Translations under genes and position numbers: made by a program | Assembly: GCA_025403435.1 (NCBI GenBank) | Contig: CM046348.1 | Coordinates: 37,072,052-37,136,051, forward strand | Reading direction: 5' to 3' | Source: Artocarpus heterophyllus | Taxonomy: Eukaryota > Streptophyta > Magnoliopsida > Rosales > Moraceae | Length of the DNA: 64,000 nucleotides | Part shown: in pieces, positions 10,765 through 23,250 of the stretch | How positions within the stretch are numbered: the stretch's first letter is position 1 | Layout of the letters: every line of letters starts with the position of its first letter | Notes under the pieces: model-generated | Told to the model about the DNA's origin: nothing | The model's database searches: none | What the model saw: only the letters and a program-made list of their open reading frames with translations

Positions 10765-12434
10765 TGAGGTTTTTACATAAATTTACAAGTTTGTGATCAT
10801 GTTATATGCATAAATTTTGTGATCTTAATCTCTCCTATGCTTGAATTGAATTTTATAGAGAGATGGCCCTCTAGGTTTCTATATAATATATATGTTGTCA
10901 TGGATTATGTGGTGAATGTTTATTAATTAATTATGGTTGATTAAATCATTGTTTAATTATTTATTAATTAATTAATACCGGTTATGGTTCCTTAGAGGTT
11001 AGAATGTGTATCTAGGTTTTTCATGTAATTAGTTGGCGGACTATCATCTCCGTCTAGGAATTGTTATTTAATTTTTAATTTGTAAGAATTTGTAATTAAA
11101 TAATTATCCGGAGAAGACGGAACGAGAAGTCGAATCTTGAAGATTGATGATGGCGCCTCCAGGTATTTCCTGAGTCTCTAATTTTATGTTTTTGAATAGT
11201 TGAAAATAAAATTGATGAATTGCATTAAAATTGTATTTTCTGGATTAAGGGTTTTCTGCTCGGTCAGCATGCCGGACGTCACAGTTCAGCAGGCCGAAGA
11301 TCACGGATCGGCAGGCCGGACGTGTGGTCCGGCAGGCCGACAGTGGGGCAGAAAATTTGGTGCTCTGCCGGCAGGCCGAAGTTTCAGTTCGGTAGGCCAA
11401 ACCTGCATAGATCGGCAGGCCGATGTTTTAGATCGGCAGGCTGATCACCCAGATCGGCCTGCCGACCGAGAGCTGCCGAGTGTCCAAAAAAGGTGTAATT
11501 TTTCCGGTGCAGTTTTAATTTTATTTTTAAGACGATTCTGAGAAACATTAAATTTGGATATGACCAGAAATATGAAGTATTCGATTCATACGGGATTGAA
11601 GACTTGAAGATGGATATTACATGAAGAAGGATACAGCTTGAGGATTCAAGGATGAAGAATCGATAAATGTCTCGATTATTCTCTTGTAATCTTAGTTTTT
11701 CTATTCTCTAGGGTGGAACCATAATGTTACGGTTATTATTATTTTGCTTGTAGCTTTGCTTGATTGCTTTGCTTGTCTGCATTATAATATAATTTACCAT
11801 GTATATTGATAACATGTCATATAGAATAGGGAGTGTCGCTCATATTAAAATTGTTCATGCATAATTTTAAAATAAAACCTTGACTTCAAAAGATTGAGTG
11901 GGAGAAGGTTTTCGAAGAGAGGACCTAAGGCCTCCATCGTTGGTCCATAGGAAGAACATGGTGGTCCCAACCTCGAGGAAGGGATTTCTATCATGTACCA
12001 GATTGGATCTCTGAAAGGATAAGGTATTTTAGTATGATTCATGGTTGCACACCCCTAGGTGGTGATTATAAATCATGGATAAAATATTGAAACGGTGGTT
12101 ATACACTCACGTTAGTTTTATTATTAACCTCCCTTAGGAGCTCTGTTAATAAAATTAATGGCCAAAGAAACGATTATTAGTATATGCTGGATCATACGGG
12201 TCCTGGATGGCATATATTAATCAGGAGGGGATCCGTGTTCCTGATTGAATTTGGCATGACTCCCCTAGGAGCTTGTTGAATTTTGAGTTGGGAATTATTG
12301 TTGTAAGGTTGTGGTATTTTCAAGGTTTTGACACATAAACACATTTGTATGATTTTACATGATTGTGTTATCTTACTAAATTATTATATATGTTTGCTTA
12401 TGTTTGGTATATGATTCTTTATTGTAGATTGAAA
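10765..12434 (+). other. leader of B1
   Basis: About 1.7 kb of untranslated leader between primer-binding site and gag ATG. It contains the GC-rich array at 11259-11470. No supported ORF. Confidence 0.7.
11259..11470 (+). repeat. GC-rich TCGGCAGGCCGA array in B1 leader
   Basis: About ten copies of a TCGGCAGGCCG-type motif spaced roughly 15-30 bp. They run mainly as CAGG, the opposite of the CCTG form in the LTR cluster. The equivalent in B2 is at 20243-20420, and in C (minus strand) at 35151-35294. Confidence 0.85.
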
Positions 12435-13250
12435 ATGTCTAAAAACGCTTTATCATCGATACTTGACAAAAACCAATTAACCGGTGAGAATTATAACGAT
12501 TGGAAACGGAACCTGGACATCGTTCTTTCCTTTGAGAAACTGAAATATGTACTGACAAATCCTTGTCCTCCCGAGCCTACGGGAGACTCAAGTAATGAGC
12601 AATTCCAAGTGTACGATCGCTGGAAAGATGCTAATGATCAGGCCCGCTGCTATGTTATGGCTAGCATGAACAACGTGCTGCAGGCTCAACATCAGGATTA
12701 TGAGACTGCGAAGCAGATCTTGGATAATCTTGAGGATATGTTTGGAGGCCAGGCCATAACAAAGCGGCAAGGGGTGCTTTAGAAACTCTTAAACTGTAGA
12801 CAGAGACCGGGGACATCTGTAAAGGAGCACATGATGTTGGTCATGGGTTACCTCGCTGAGGCTCAAACCAATGGAGCCGGCATCGATGCTGAAACTCAGA
12901 TGACTATGGTCTTTGAGACTCTGTCTAAGGAATTTATTCCGTTTAGAGCTACTTTTAATTTAAGCAATAGACGGGATATGACCTTGACATAACTGATGAA
13001 ACAGTTACAGGAGTTTGAACTGCTGATCAGGGAGTCTCCTGCTGGTGGTGAGGCCAATATGGTAGCTGCTTCTGGTTCCAATCCTAACTCTGGGAATGGA
13101 AAGAAGCAACGGGCCAAGAGTGGGAAGTCTTCTATTCCTGCTGCTACCAAGAGCAAGAAGAAGAAGAAGAACCCAAAGAAGCTTAAGTGCTTCTTCTGTG
13201 GTAAGGTCGGGCATATAAAGAAGCATTGCAAGGACTTCTTTCCAAGGGAG
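12435..13250 (+). pseudogene. B1 gag remnant
   Basis: Copia gag starting MSKNALSSILDKN, with the NYNDWKRNLD motif and a zinc knuckle CFFCGKVGHIKKHC (CX2CX4HX4C) near 13190. In-frame stops occur at about 12780 and 12990, and the frame changes just after the zinc knuckle on the way to protease. The protein would package element RNA if intact; here it cannot be made in full. Confidence 0.88.
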
Positions 13251-14289
13251 GTAGGTGTGATCTTCTATATTTAGAAACTTGTTTGGTTGAGGAATCTAGT
13301 GACATCTGGGTCATAGATTCCGATGCAACTAATCATGTTTGTGTTTCTCTGCAGGGATTCAAAGAAACGAGAAGTCTACTTTGTGAAGACTTAACGCTTC
13401 GGATGGGCGATGGATCCTTGGTCTCAGCAGAAGCAGTGGGAGATGTCCATCTTTATTTTGATAATTATAGGAATTTAATTTTGCGAGATTGTTTTTATGT
13501 TCCTAAATTTAAAAGGAATTTAATTTCTGTATCTTCTTTATTTAAAGACTCCTACGTGGTATCTTTTAATGAAAAAGTGGTGATTCGTAAAAACAAATCT
13601 TTTATCTGTTCTGGATGGATGCAAAATAATCTATATTTTATCAAACCTAAGATGGACTTATTGCTTAATGCTGAGATAAATGATAATGACTCAAAAAGGC
13701 CTAAAACTTCTCACTCTAATAAGACTTATCTTTGGCATTTGCGCCTTGGCCATATTAACCTGAATAGGATTCAAAGGTTGGTAAGGGATAGACCTTTAAG
13801 TCACTTAAAGGTGGAATCTATACCTCAGTGTGAATCTTGTTTGGAGGGTAAAATGACCAAAAGACCATACGGGTCTAAGGGCAATAGGGCTGAAGGGGTT
13901 CTAGAACTTGTGCATAGTGATGTTTGCGGACCGATGAACATCCGGGCACGAGGAGGGTATGAGTACTTTGTCACTTTTATTGACGATTACTCAAGATATG
14001 GGTATCTGTACCTAATGCACCACAAAAGCGAAACTTATGATAAGTTCAGGGAGTTTTGAGCTGAAGTGGAAAAGCAATTGGGTAGACCCATAAAGGCACT
14101 TCGATCTGATCGAGGTGGGGAATACCTTTCTGATGAGTTCTTGGGACACTTGTTAGAGAATGGGATTTTATCCCATTTGATTGCGTCGGGCACTCCGCAG
14201 CAGAATGGCGTAGCAGAGAGAAGGAATAGGACTTTGTTGGACATGATTCGGTCCATGATGAGTTATTCATCATTGCCTTTATCCTTTTG
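13226..14289 (+). pseudogene. B1 protease-integrase remnant, truncated
   Basis: The protease active-site region reads DSDATNH (normally DSGATNH), so the catalytic motif is altered. The integrase follows with the HHCC zinc-binding part (HLRLGHINLNRI, CESCLEGKM), the core segments FIDDYSRYGY and DRGGEY, and GTPQQNGVAERRNRT. One stop lies at about 14058. The frame breaks off after SYSSLPLSF where the duplicated A gag begins. There is no reverse transcriptase or RNase H in B1. Confidence 0.88.
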
Positions 14290-15010
14290 AAGAACATTAG
14301 GACCGATGTAATTGCTTCAATATGATGTTCATAATGATCAATATTTATGCTAATATTTGAAATTCCGTCAATAAGCATACGAATGTCAATGCATTATTGA
14401 AAAGCCGTTGATGGGCACTTTGCATCATCAGATAAAGCGCTTGCTAGTACCCTAATAATAAAATTTACATCCTTAAAGGACCCACCCTGTTCAAAGGTGT
14501 GCGTGAACACTTCCTAGAGATGGGGAACACTACGCTCAATCAAAGACACTTGAGATTGATATATCTGAAATCAAAGACACTTGAGATTGATATATCTAAA
14601 TTTTTCCTTGTGCACTATATGTTAATCACTCTTTTACAGCAATATGAACCCTTCAAAATATTTTGTAATACAATAGGGATAAATGGTTGATTAATGAATT
14701 TATGACCATGTGTGTTCAAGAAGAAGAGAGGCTGGTAATGAAATGAGTGAATGTGTGTTATTGGCAATAGAAGAAAAGAATAAATAAATAAATGATGATG
14801 ATAATAATAATTCAATCCTATTTATTTGTTATGAATCTAATATGATTAATATCAATCATAACACATAGTGCATTGATTTTTGTCATACAATCCATATTTC
14901 AAATACCTTATAGAGTATACTAAACCTAAGGATGACAGTATTGACTAAACAAAGCATCTATTTAGGAAATAAGATACGTTCACATGTAAAGACAACTAGA
15001 ACATACATTT
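14287..15010 (+). repeat. second copy of the element A gag segment
   Basis: Near-identical to 8017-8735, with a small number of substitutions and a short indel (ATACCTTATAGAG versus ATACCGAG). It is a decayed gag piece of A, out of place in the middle of B1. Confidence 0.9.
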
Positions 15011-17046
15011 TGGAGTAAAAATGTATGCCCTAAGGAGTAAAAATATAATACGTTTGTGGAGACATTTTTATCAATAAAGAATTTATTCATTTATATATAC
15101 CAAATTTTGTCCTCTTTACGTTCATATTTGTTGAATGTATGATAAGCAAACAATAGTCTGAGACTGTCAGTCTAAACCTTAGGAATTGGGCATATGATGG
15201 GCTAATTATGTGGAAGACACGATTCTTAAGGTGATGGTCTAAAACATATGATCCGCAATCGAGGGAATAAAGTTGGGCGCTTTGTTCATGTAAAGATTGT
15301 TATGTTGTCTATATCCCTTTTGGGAGATGGTTTGTCTTGACCATTGGAGTTGGACTCCGTGAATAGAAACATTGGCGTGTTGTCATTGGTGACGACGTGT
15401 TGGATCGGGACATAAAGTGAATTGATTTGGATTAATAATTCTATCTTGGCAAATCGATTCACTTTAGACAGTCATTTGTATTGTATCTTAATCCTGAGAT
15501 GAATAGTGGGCCCGTTGTCTCAACTTGTGTCTTTTGATGTACCAATTGGTGACTCCCACATCTCTATAGTGGTATACATGCCAGTACGTTGGAGGCATGA
15601 CTCTTGATAGCGTAGACTTGTTATTCATAGATATGGAATCCATAGCTCCTCTTTAGGAGTAATGATATCCTCTTATATGCGTTGTCCTGTAATTGGAAAA
15701 CTAGAGCGCTCAACCATTTGGATACATAGGTGTAACCGAATGGTATACTATCTCTGGATGGTAAGTTTTCTAATGGTGAGACAATGGAACGTAAGATAAA
15801 AATAATCAGGAAGGTAAGACAGAACTTGTCCTTAAGCCGATTATGGATTATCATATGGGGATACGATGCACTATGATATGTCATGGAGACTTAGCTACAC
15901 GAGCTTCGTAATTCTATAAAGTTCGAGAGTGCAGCTCCAAGCTTTTAGTGGAGTAGCGTTGGAGTTGATAATTGTGAAATGTATATCTGGGATATTGGGT
16001 TTCATAATTATCATGAGCTTGAACTTTATAGGTCCATTTTGGTCCCCTTTGCTAGCTCACAAAATCCTGTAACGACACGGCGTGCTTTTCTAATAATTGG
16101 TGACTTATGTCGGATTTATCAGATTGGTTTAAAATTTGTAAGAATCAAGTAATTCATGTCTGTTTATCGGTTGAATTAATTTTGTAAGAAATTAGTTCAA
16201 GATAAACTTGTTGAATTATTACGATCAGATAATTCTTGTCTGTTTATCGGTTGTTTTAATTTTGGACAAAATTAGAACAAGATAAACTTGTAGAATTATT
16301 GTGAATTGATTTATTTTCTTAGAGATTATCTTGATAAAGTTTGTTTTGATCAGATAACTTCTCTATTGGGTTATTTGAATCAAAACTGAGACTTTATCCT
16401 TTAGAATCTCGGGTGGAAAATAAAAGATTTGCGGAGATTTTTTCTCGAGAGTTCGGCCTGCCGGACGACGTGTTCAGCCTGCCGAACTGGCCTGTTTGGC
16501 CTGCCGAACTTAATGTTCGGCCTGCCGATCAGCAATAGATAAGATTACGCGTTTTCACGCGGATCTTATCAGATACTGATCCGAATTTGATTCTGTTTCG
16601 AGTTTTTGAGACCTAATCTGATATGGACTGACCCCAAGACCAATAGGTATAAAAAGGGAGTGAGTCTCATGATTTACTCAGATCAGTCGAGAGATTAAGA
16701 GTGAAACTCTTCTAGTGAGCATCTGAAAACTCCCTGAGAGCTTTTGTTCACAAATCACGAGCACTAGCTTTGGGTTCTCTCTGTTGGTCGCAAGGAGAGT
16801 CATCAGTGGAAGAGCTGTACGTGTGAGCCCACACTCACTCCGGTTGTGGATAGAGAATAGCAAAGAAGACCTGTTGGTTGAGGCTCTTCTGGAACGTTAC
16901 TTCTCTACACGGATCGCAGAGGTTCTTCGGCACACTGAGGTTAGTAAGATCTGTTTAATTTATACATATAAGATGTCAAACTTGTGTTTTGGAAATTACT
17001 CTGATGAAAAATTTTTAAAATTCCGCTGCGCACTTTGTTTCCAACA
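15011..17046 (+). repeat. LTR of B1, copy 2
   Basis: Near-identical to 8736-10750 including the altered start. GC-rich cluster at 16451-16530. It ends CCAACA, followed by a 17-bp sequence (AACTAGAACATACATTT, 17047-17063) that also precedes both LTR copies (8719-8735 and 14994-15010). Confidence 0.9.
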
Positions 17047-17063
17047 AACTAGAACATACATTT

Positions 17064-17724
17064 GAAAAAAATTAAGTTGTGGTTTTATTTGAATTTATAA
17101 AAGACCTTTTATATTCCTATTAAGTTTGAAAAAAAAAATTGGGGATATTTTCAATTTTCAAAGACGTCTTTCAATTTGTAAAGCTGATCTTATTAAGAAT
17201 GGTACATAATTTGATGGCCTTTTCTCCATTACTTTGCAAAATGATACCACTCATGAATTATGCATGTTTACACTGGTATGAAAACGTTGTGTTATGAATG
17301 AAGATTCCTTTATAGAGTGGCACAAAAAATTGAGACAAATCTCCCTAAAGAATTAAGAGATTAGTAAATGATAGAGTACTTAGTACTTTAGAATTTACTA
17401 ATTTTAACACTTGTGTGACCAAGTCTAAGAAAGGTGCAAAGAGGATTATAGACATATTTGAAATCATATATTCAGACATGAACACATATGGTCCAAACAC
17501 TTCATCTTTTTCATGCATGATTACTCATGATATATGTATATTTACTTGCTTCATAACAAGAATGAAGCATTAGATGCTTTAAAATTTTAAAGTTGAAGCA
17601 GAGAAACAATCTAGAATGCAAATTAAGATCGTAAGAACGAATAAAATAGAGAATAATATGGTAGATACACAGAGAATGGACAAGCATTCATTTGCAAAGT
17701 TTCTTCAAGAATATAGGATAATTA
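17064..17724 (+). pseudogene. element A gag/protease to integrase remnant, part 2
   Basis: Decayed Copia reading resumes after B1. The integrase zinc-binding region is recognisable around 17310-17440 (WHKKLRQIS, KRLVNDRVL), then SKKGAKR, a degraded catalytic core and HSFAKFLQEYRIIM at about 17690-17724. Many stops and shifts. B2 interrupts it directly after AATTA. Confidence 0.75.
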
Positions 17725-19733
17725 TGTTAGACATGTATGCCCTAAGGAGTAAAAATGCAATATGTTTTTAGAGACATTTTTATCAATAAAGAGTTTATTC
17801 ATTATTCATATACTAAATTGTTGTCCTCTTTACGTTCATATTTGTTGAATGTATAATAAGCAAACAAAAGTCCGACACTGTCGGTCTAAACCTTTAGAAT
17901 CAGGCATATGATGGACAGATTATGCAAAAGACATGATTCTAAAGGTAACGGTCTAAATTATAAGATCCACAATCGAGGGAATAAAGTTGACGCTTTATTT
18001 ATGCAAAGATTTTTATGTTGTCTATATCCATAATGGAAGATGGTTTGTTTTGGTCATCGGAGGTGGGCTCCACGGATAGAAACATTGGTGCATTGTCATA
18101 GGTGACGATGTATTAGATCGGGACATAAAATGTAATTGATTTGGATTAATAATTCTATCTCAGCAAATCAATTCACTTTAGACAATCATATGTGTTGTAT
18201 CTTAATCCTGAGATGAATAATGGGCTTGCTGTCTTGACCTATGTCTTTTGATATACCAAAAGGTGACATCCATAATTTATGTTGGTACACATGTCGGTAC
18301 GTTGAAGACATGACTTATGATAGCGTAGACTTGTTATTCATAGATATGAAATCTATAGCTCCACTTCAAGAATAGTTGATATACTCTTATATGTGTTATC
18401 CTGCAATTAAAAAACTATGACGCTTAGCCATTTGGATACATAGGTGTAACTGAATGGTATACTGTCTTTAGATGGTAAGTTTTTCGATAATGAGATAATG
18501 GAATGTAAGATAAAAATAAACGAGAAGGTAAGACAAAATTTATCCTTAAGCCGATTATGGATAATCCTATGGGAATACAATACATTATGATATGTCATGG
18601 AAACTTAGCTATTCAGGCTTCGTAATTCTATATAGTTCGAGAGTGTAGCTCTAAGCTTTTAGTGGAGCAACGTTAGGGTTGATAATTATGAAATGTATAT
18701 CTAGGATATTAGGTTTCATAATTATCGGAAGACTGAACTATATAAGTACATCAGGTTCCCTTTGCTAGCTCATAATAAATCCTGTAACGATATAGCGTAC
18801 TTTTTCAATAAATTAGTGACTTATGTCAAATTATCATATTGGTTGAAATTCAATAGAATCAGATAATTCATGTGTGTTTATCGGTTGAATTAATTTTATG
18901 AAAAATTAGTTAAAGATAAACTTATTGAATTATTGGGATTAGATATTTCATGCCTATTTATCATTTGCATTAATTTCAAATAAATTAATTCAAGATAAAC
19001 TTGTTGAATTATCAGGAATATTTATTTTCTTAAAGATTATTTAGATATGACTGTTTTAATCAAATAACTTCTCTATTGGGTTATTTGAATTTAAACTGAG
19101 GCTTAATCTCAAGAATCTCCGGTGGAAAATAAAAGATTCACAGGGATCATTTATCATAAGTTCGACAGGCCGATCTTCAAGTTTGGCCTGTCGATGGAGT
19201 AAGTTCAATGCCCCGATCTGCCAATTCGGCCTGCCGACTGAACGATTTATGATCACACGTTTTTAAACACAGTTTTTATCATATATTGATCCTGATTCAA
19301 ATTTCTAAGGCCTTATCTGATAAGGACTAACCCATTGTCTCAACCTGTATAAATAGGAGAAAGACTCATAAGTTATTTAGATCAGTTGAGGAATTAAGAG
19401 TGAGCATTCTATATTGTGACTCTCTGCAACTCCCTAAGAGCTATTGTTCACAAATTATGAACCTTAGTTCTGGGTTTCCTCAATTGGTTGGAAGGAGAGT
19501 CACTAGAGAAAAGTTGTACGTATGCACTCTGATCGTGGATAGAGAATAACAAAGAAGACCAGTTGGTTGAGGCTCTTCTAGAACGCAATTCTCTTCACAG
19601 ATTGCAGGAGCTTTTTGAAAAATGAGGTTAGTAAGATCTTGTTAATTTATACATATAGCGTGTCAAACTTATGTTTTGAAAAATACTCTGGTATAAAATT
19701 TTTTAAATTTTTGTACGTAAAATTTTTCTAACA
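17725..19733 (+). repeat. 5' LTR of B2
   Basis: Starts TGTTAGACATGTATGCCC and ends TTTCTAACA. Same family as the B1 LTR but clearly diverged. GC-rich cluster at 19161-19240. Confidence 0.9.
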
Positions 19734-19748
19734 ATTGGTATCAGAGCC
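19734..19748 (+). promoter_or_regulatory. primer-binding site of B2
   Basis: ATTGGTATCAGAGCC immediately after the LTR. Confidence 0.85.
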
Positions 19749-21386
19749 ATAGTTTTTACATAAATTTGCAAGTTTGTAATCATGCTATATGAATAAATTT
19801 TGTGATCTTGATTTCTTCAATGCTTGAATTTAATTTTTTAGAGAGTTGGCACTCTAGGGTTTCTATATATTTATATGTTGTCATGGATTATAGGTGAATG
19901 TTTATTAATTAATTATGGTTGATTAAATTATTATTTAATTACTAATTAATTAATTAATGCCGATTATGGTTCCTTAGAGGTTAGAATATGTATCTTAGTT
20001 TTTCATGTAATTAGATGGCGGATTATCATCTCCATCTAGGAATTATTATTTAATTTTATGTTCGTAAGAATTTTGTAATTAAATAATCATTCGTAGAAGA
20101 CGGATCTAGAAGATGGATCCAGAAGATTGATGATAGCATTCCATTGATATTTCCTAAGTCTTTAATTTTATGTTTTTGAATTATTGAAAATAAAATTGAT
20201 AAATTGCATTAAAAACTGTATTTCTGAAAAATATGATTTCTGCTCGGTCGGCATGCCAAACCCTCAGGTCCGACAGGCCGATGGTTGCAAATCGGCAGGC
20301 CGTTCAGCAGGCCATCAGCAAGGCAGAAATCTGATGGCTCTGGTGACAGGCTAAACTTTCTGGTTCAGCAGGCTGGTCTATCATGACCGACAGGCCGATT
20401 ACAAAAATCGACATGCCGGCAAAGAGCTATAATTTTTTTTAAAAAAGTGCATTTTTCAGTGCAGTTTTGATTTTATTTTTGAGACAAATCTGAGAAATAT
20501 TAAATTTGAATATGACCGAAAATATAGAATATTCGATCTATGCGGGATTGAAGACTTAAAGATGGAAGATACATGAAGAAGGATACAATTTGAAGATTCA
20601 AGGATGAAGAATCCATAATATGTTTCTATTATTCTCTTGTAATTTTTATTTTCTTTTCTCTAGGGTGAAATCATAATATTACGATTATTTATTATTATTT
20701 TGCTTATAGCTTTGCATGATTGCTTTGCTTGTCTGCATTATAATATGATTTGCCATGTATATTGATAACATGTCATATAGAATAGGGAGTGCCGCTCATT
20801 AAAAATTGTTCATGCATGTTCTAAAAGTAAAACCTTGATTTTAAAAGACTGAGTAGGAGAAGGTTTTCGAAGAGAGGACCCACGGCCTTCATCGTTGGTC
20901 CATGGTAGCACATGGTGGTTCCGACCCTAAAAAGGTTTTTCATTATGTATCAGGTTGGATCTCTAAAAGAATAAGGTATTTTAGCATGATTTATGGTTGC
21001 ACACCCCTAGATGGTGATTATAAATCATAGATAAAATATTGAAGCAACGGTTATACACTCATGTTGATTTTATTATTAACCTCTCCTAGGAGCTTTGTCA
21101 ATAAAATTGATGGCCAAAAAAACAATTATTAACATATGCTAGATCATACGAGTCTTGAATGACATATATTAATCAGGAGGGGATCCGTGTTACTAATTGA
21201 ATTTGGCAAGTCTCCCCAAGGCGGCTTGTTGAATTCTGAGTTGGGAATTATCGTTGTAAGGTTGTGATATTTTTAAGGTTTTAACACATAAACACATTTG
21301 TATATTTACATGATTATGTTATCTTACTAAATTATTATTGTATGTTTGCTTATGTTTGGCATATGATTCGTTATTGTAGATTAAAA
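19749..21386 (+). other. leader of B2, with GC-rich array
   Basis: Corresponds to the B1 leader. The GC-rich array at 20243-20420 has decayed copies of the CAGGCCGA motif. No supported ORF. Confidence 0.7.
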
Positions 21387-22195
21387 ATGTCTAAAAATGT
21401 TTTATCATCGATACTTGACAAAAACTAATTAACCAGTGAAAACTATAATGATTGGAAAAGGAACCTAAATATCATCTTGTCCTTTAAAAACCTAAAATTT
21501 GTGCTGATGAAACCGTGTCCTCCTGAGCTTACGGGAGATTCCACTAAGGAACAAATCCAAGCGTATGATCATTGGAAAGATGCTAATGATCAGGCCCGCT
21601 GTTATGTTATGGCCAGCTGTAGGCTCAACACGAAGATTATGAGACTGCCAGCTCTTTGATAATCTTGAAGATATGTTTGAAGGCCATGCTCTAACAAAGT
21701 GGCAAAGGGCACTTCGAAAACTTCTAAATTGCAAACAAAGACTGGAGACGTCTGTAAATGAGCATACGATGTTAGTCATGGGTTACCTCACTAAGGTTTA
21801 AACCAATGGAGTTGACATTGATGCTGCAATTCAGATGACTATGGTTTTTGAGACTCTATCTAAGGAGTTTATTTCGTTTAGAGCTATATTTAATTTAAGC
21901 AATAAATGAGATATGACCTTAACCGAGTTGACGAAGCAGATACAAGAGTTTGAACTTTTGATTAGGGAAACTCCTGCTGGTGGTGAGGCCAAATTGGTGG
22001 CTGCCTCTAGTTCCAATCCCAACTCAGGGAATGGAAAGAAGCAACGGGCTAAGAACAGAAAGTATTCTATTCCTGCAAATGGAAAGAATAAGAAGAAGAA
22101 AAAGAAAAATCCGAAGAACCTCAAGTGCTTCTTTTGCGGGAAGTTTGGGCACATAAAGAAGAATTGCAAGGACTTCCTTTTCCGAGGAGGTAGGT
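21387..22195 (+). pseudogene. B2 gag remnant
   Basis: Begins MSKNVLSSILDKN and has a stop soon after. NYNDWKRNLN and a zinc knuckle CFFCGKFGHIKKNC (about 22125-22170) are readable. Further stops and shifts occur near 21650-21660, 21800 and 21908. Confidence 0.85.
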
Positions 22196-23250
22196 GTAAT
22201 CTTCTAGTTGTTGAAACTTATTTGGATGAGAAATCCAGAGACACTTGGGTCATAGATTCTGGAGCAACTAATCATGTTTGTGTTTCTCTACCGGGGTTCA
22301 AAGAAACGAGAAATATGCTACATGAAGACTTTACATTTTAGATGGGCGATGAATCCTTAGTGTTGGCTGAAGCAATGAGAGACGTCTATCTTTATTTTGA
22401 TGATTATAGGAATTTATTTTTCCGAGATTGTTTTTATGCTTCTAAACTTAAAAGGATTTAATTTCTGTAGCTTGTTTATCTAAAGACTCTTATGTAGTGT
22501 CTTTTAATTATAAAGTGATGATTCATAAAAACAAATCATTTATCTATGATGAATGGATGCAAAATAATCTATATTTTATCAAACCTAAGATGGACTTACT
22601 GCTGAATATGGGGTCAATGATAATAACTCTAAATGACTTAAAACTTCTCACTCTAATAAGACTTATCTTTGGCATTTGCAAGTAGGTCATATTAACTCGA
22701 ATAAGATTCAAAGGTTGGTAAGGGATGAACCTTTAAGTCACTTAAAGGTGGAATCTATACCACAATGTGAATCTTGTTTGGAAGGTAAAATGACCAAAAG
22801 ACCATTTGGGTCTAAGGGAAATAGGGCCGAAGGGGTTCTAGAACTTGTGCATAGTGATGTTTGCGGACCTATGAACATCCAGGCATGAGGAGGGTATGAG
22901 TATTTCGTAACCTTTATTGATGATTACTCAAGGTATAGATATGTGTACCTAATGCACCACTAAAACAAAACTTATGACAAGTTAGGAAGTTTACGCTGAA
23001 GTGAAAAAGCAATTGGGTAGACCCATAAAGGCACTTCGATCCGATTGAGGTGGCGAATACCTTTCTGGTTAGTTCCTGGGACACTTATTAGAGAATGGGA
23101 TTTCCTCTCATTTGACTGCGCCGAGCACTCCATAGTAGAATGGTGTAAATAGGACTTTGTTGGACATGGTCAGGTCCATGATGAGTTATTCATCATCGCC
23201 TTTGTCCTTTTGGGGATATGCACTACAAACCCCATGTTATCTTTTGAACA
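22196..23250 (+). pseudogene. B2 protease-integrase remnant
   Basis: The protease motif is intact as DSGATNH (about 22255). The integrase has GHINSNKIQRLV and CESCLEGKM, then a degraded core; DRGGEY is broken by a stop (GATTGAGG) near 23045 and the QNG region has another. Stops at 22339 and 22886. Confidence 0.85.

Larger units (their letters stand above)
8736..17046 (+). mobile_element. element B1: Copia element with a rearranged tandem structure
   Basis: Order seen: LTR (8736-10750), leader, gag, protease and integrase up to 14289, then a second copy of the A gag piece (14287-15010), then a second LTR (15011-17046), then A resumes at 17047. The 3' half of pol is missing. The break after TCCTTTTG within the integrase joins the A gag segment at a TTG shared by both. 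The layout fits a tandem duplication of the interval 8017 to about 14287 within A, with loss of the rest of B1 between LTRs. The LTRs end TTTCCAACA. Confidence 0.8.

Noticed and set aside
11259..11470. CRISPR-like array
   Set aside because: Repeats are short, imperfect and unevenly spaced, in a plant retrotransposon leader, with no cas genes. Not a CRISPR array.
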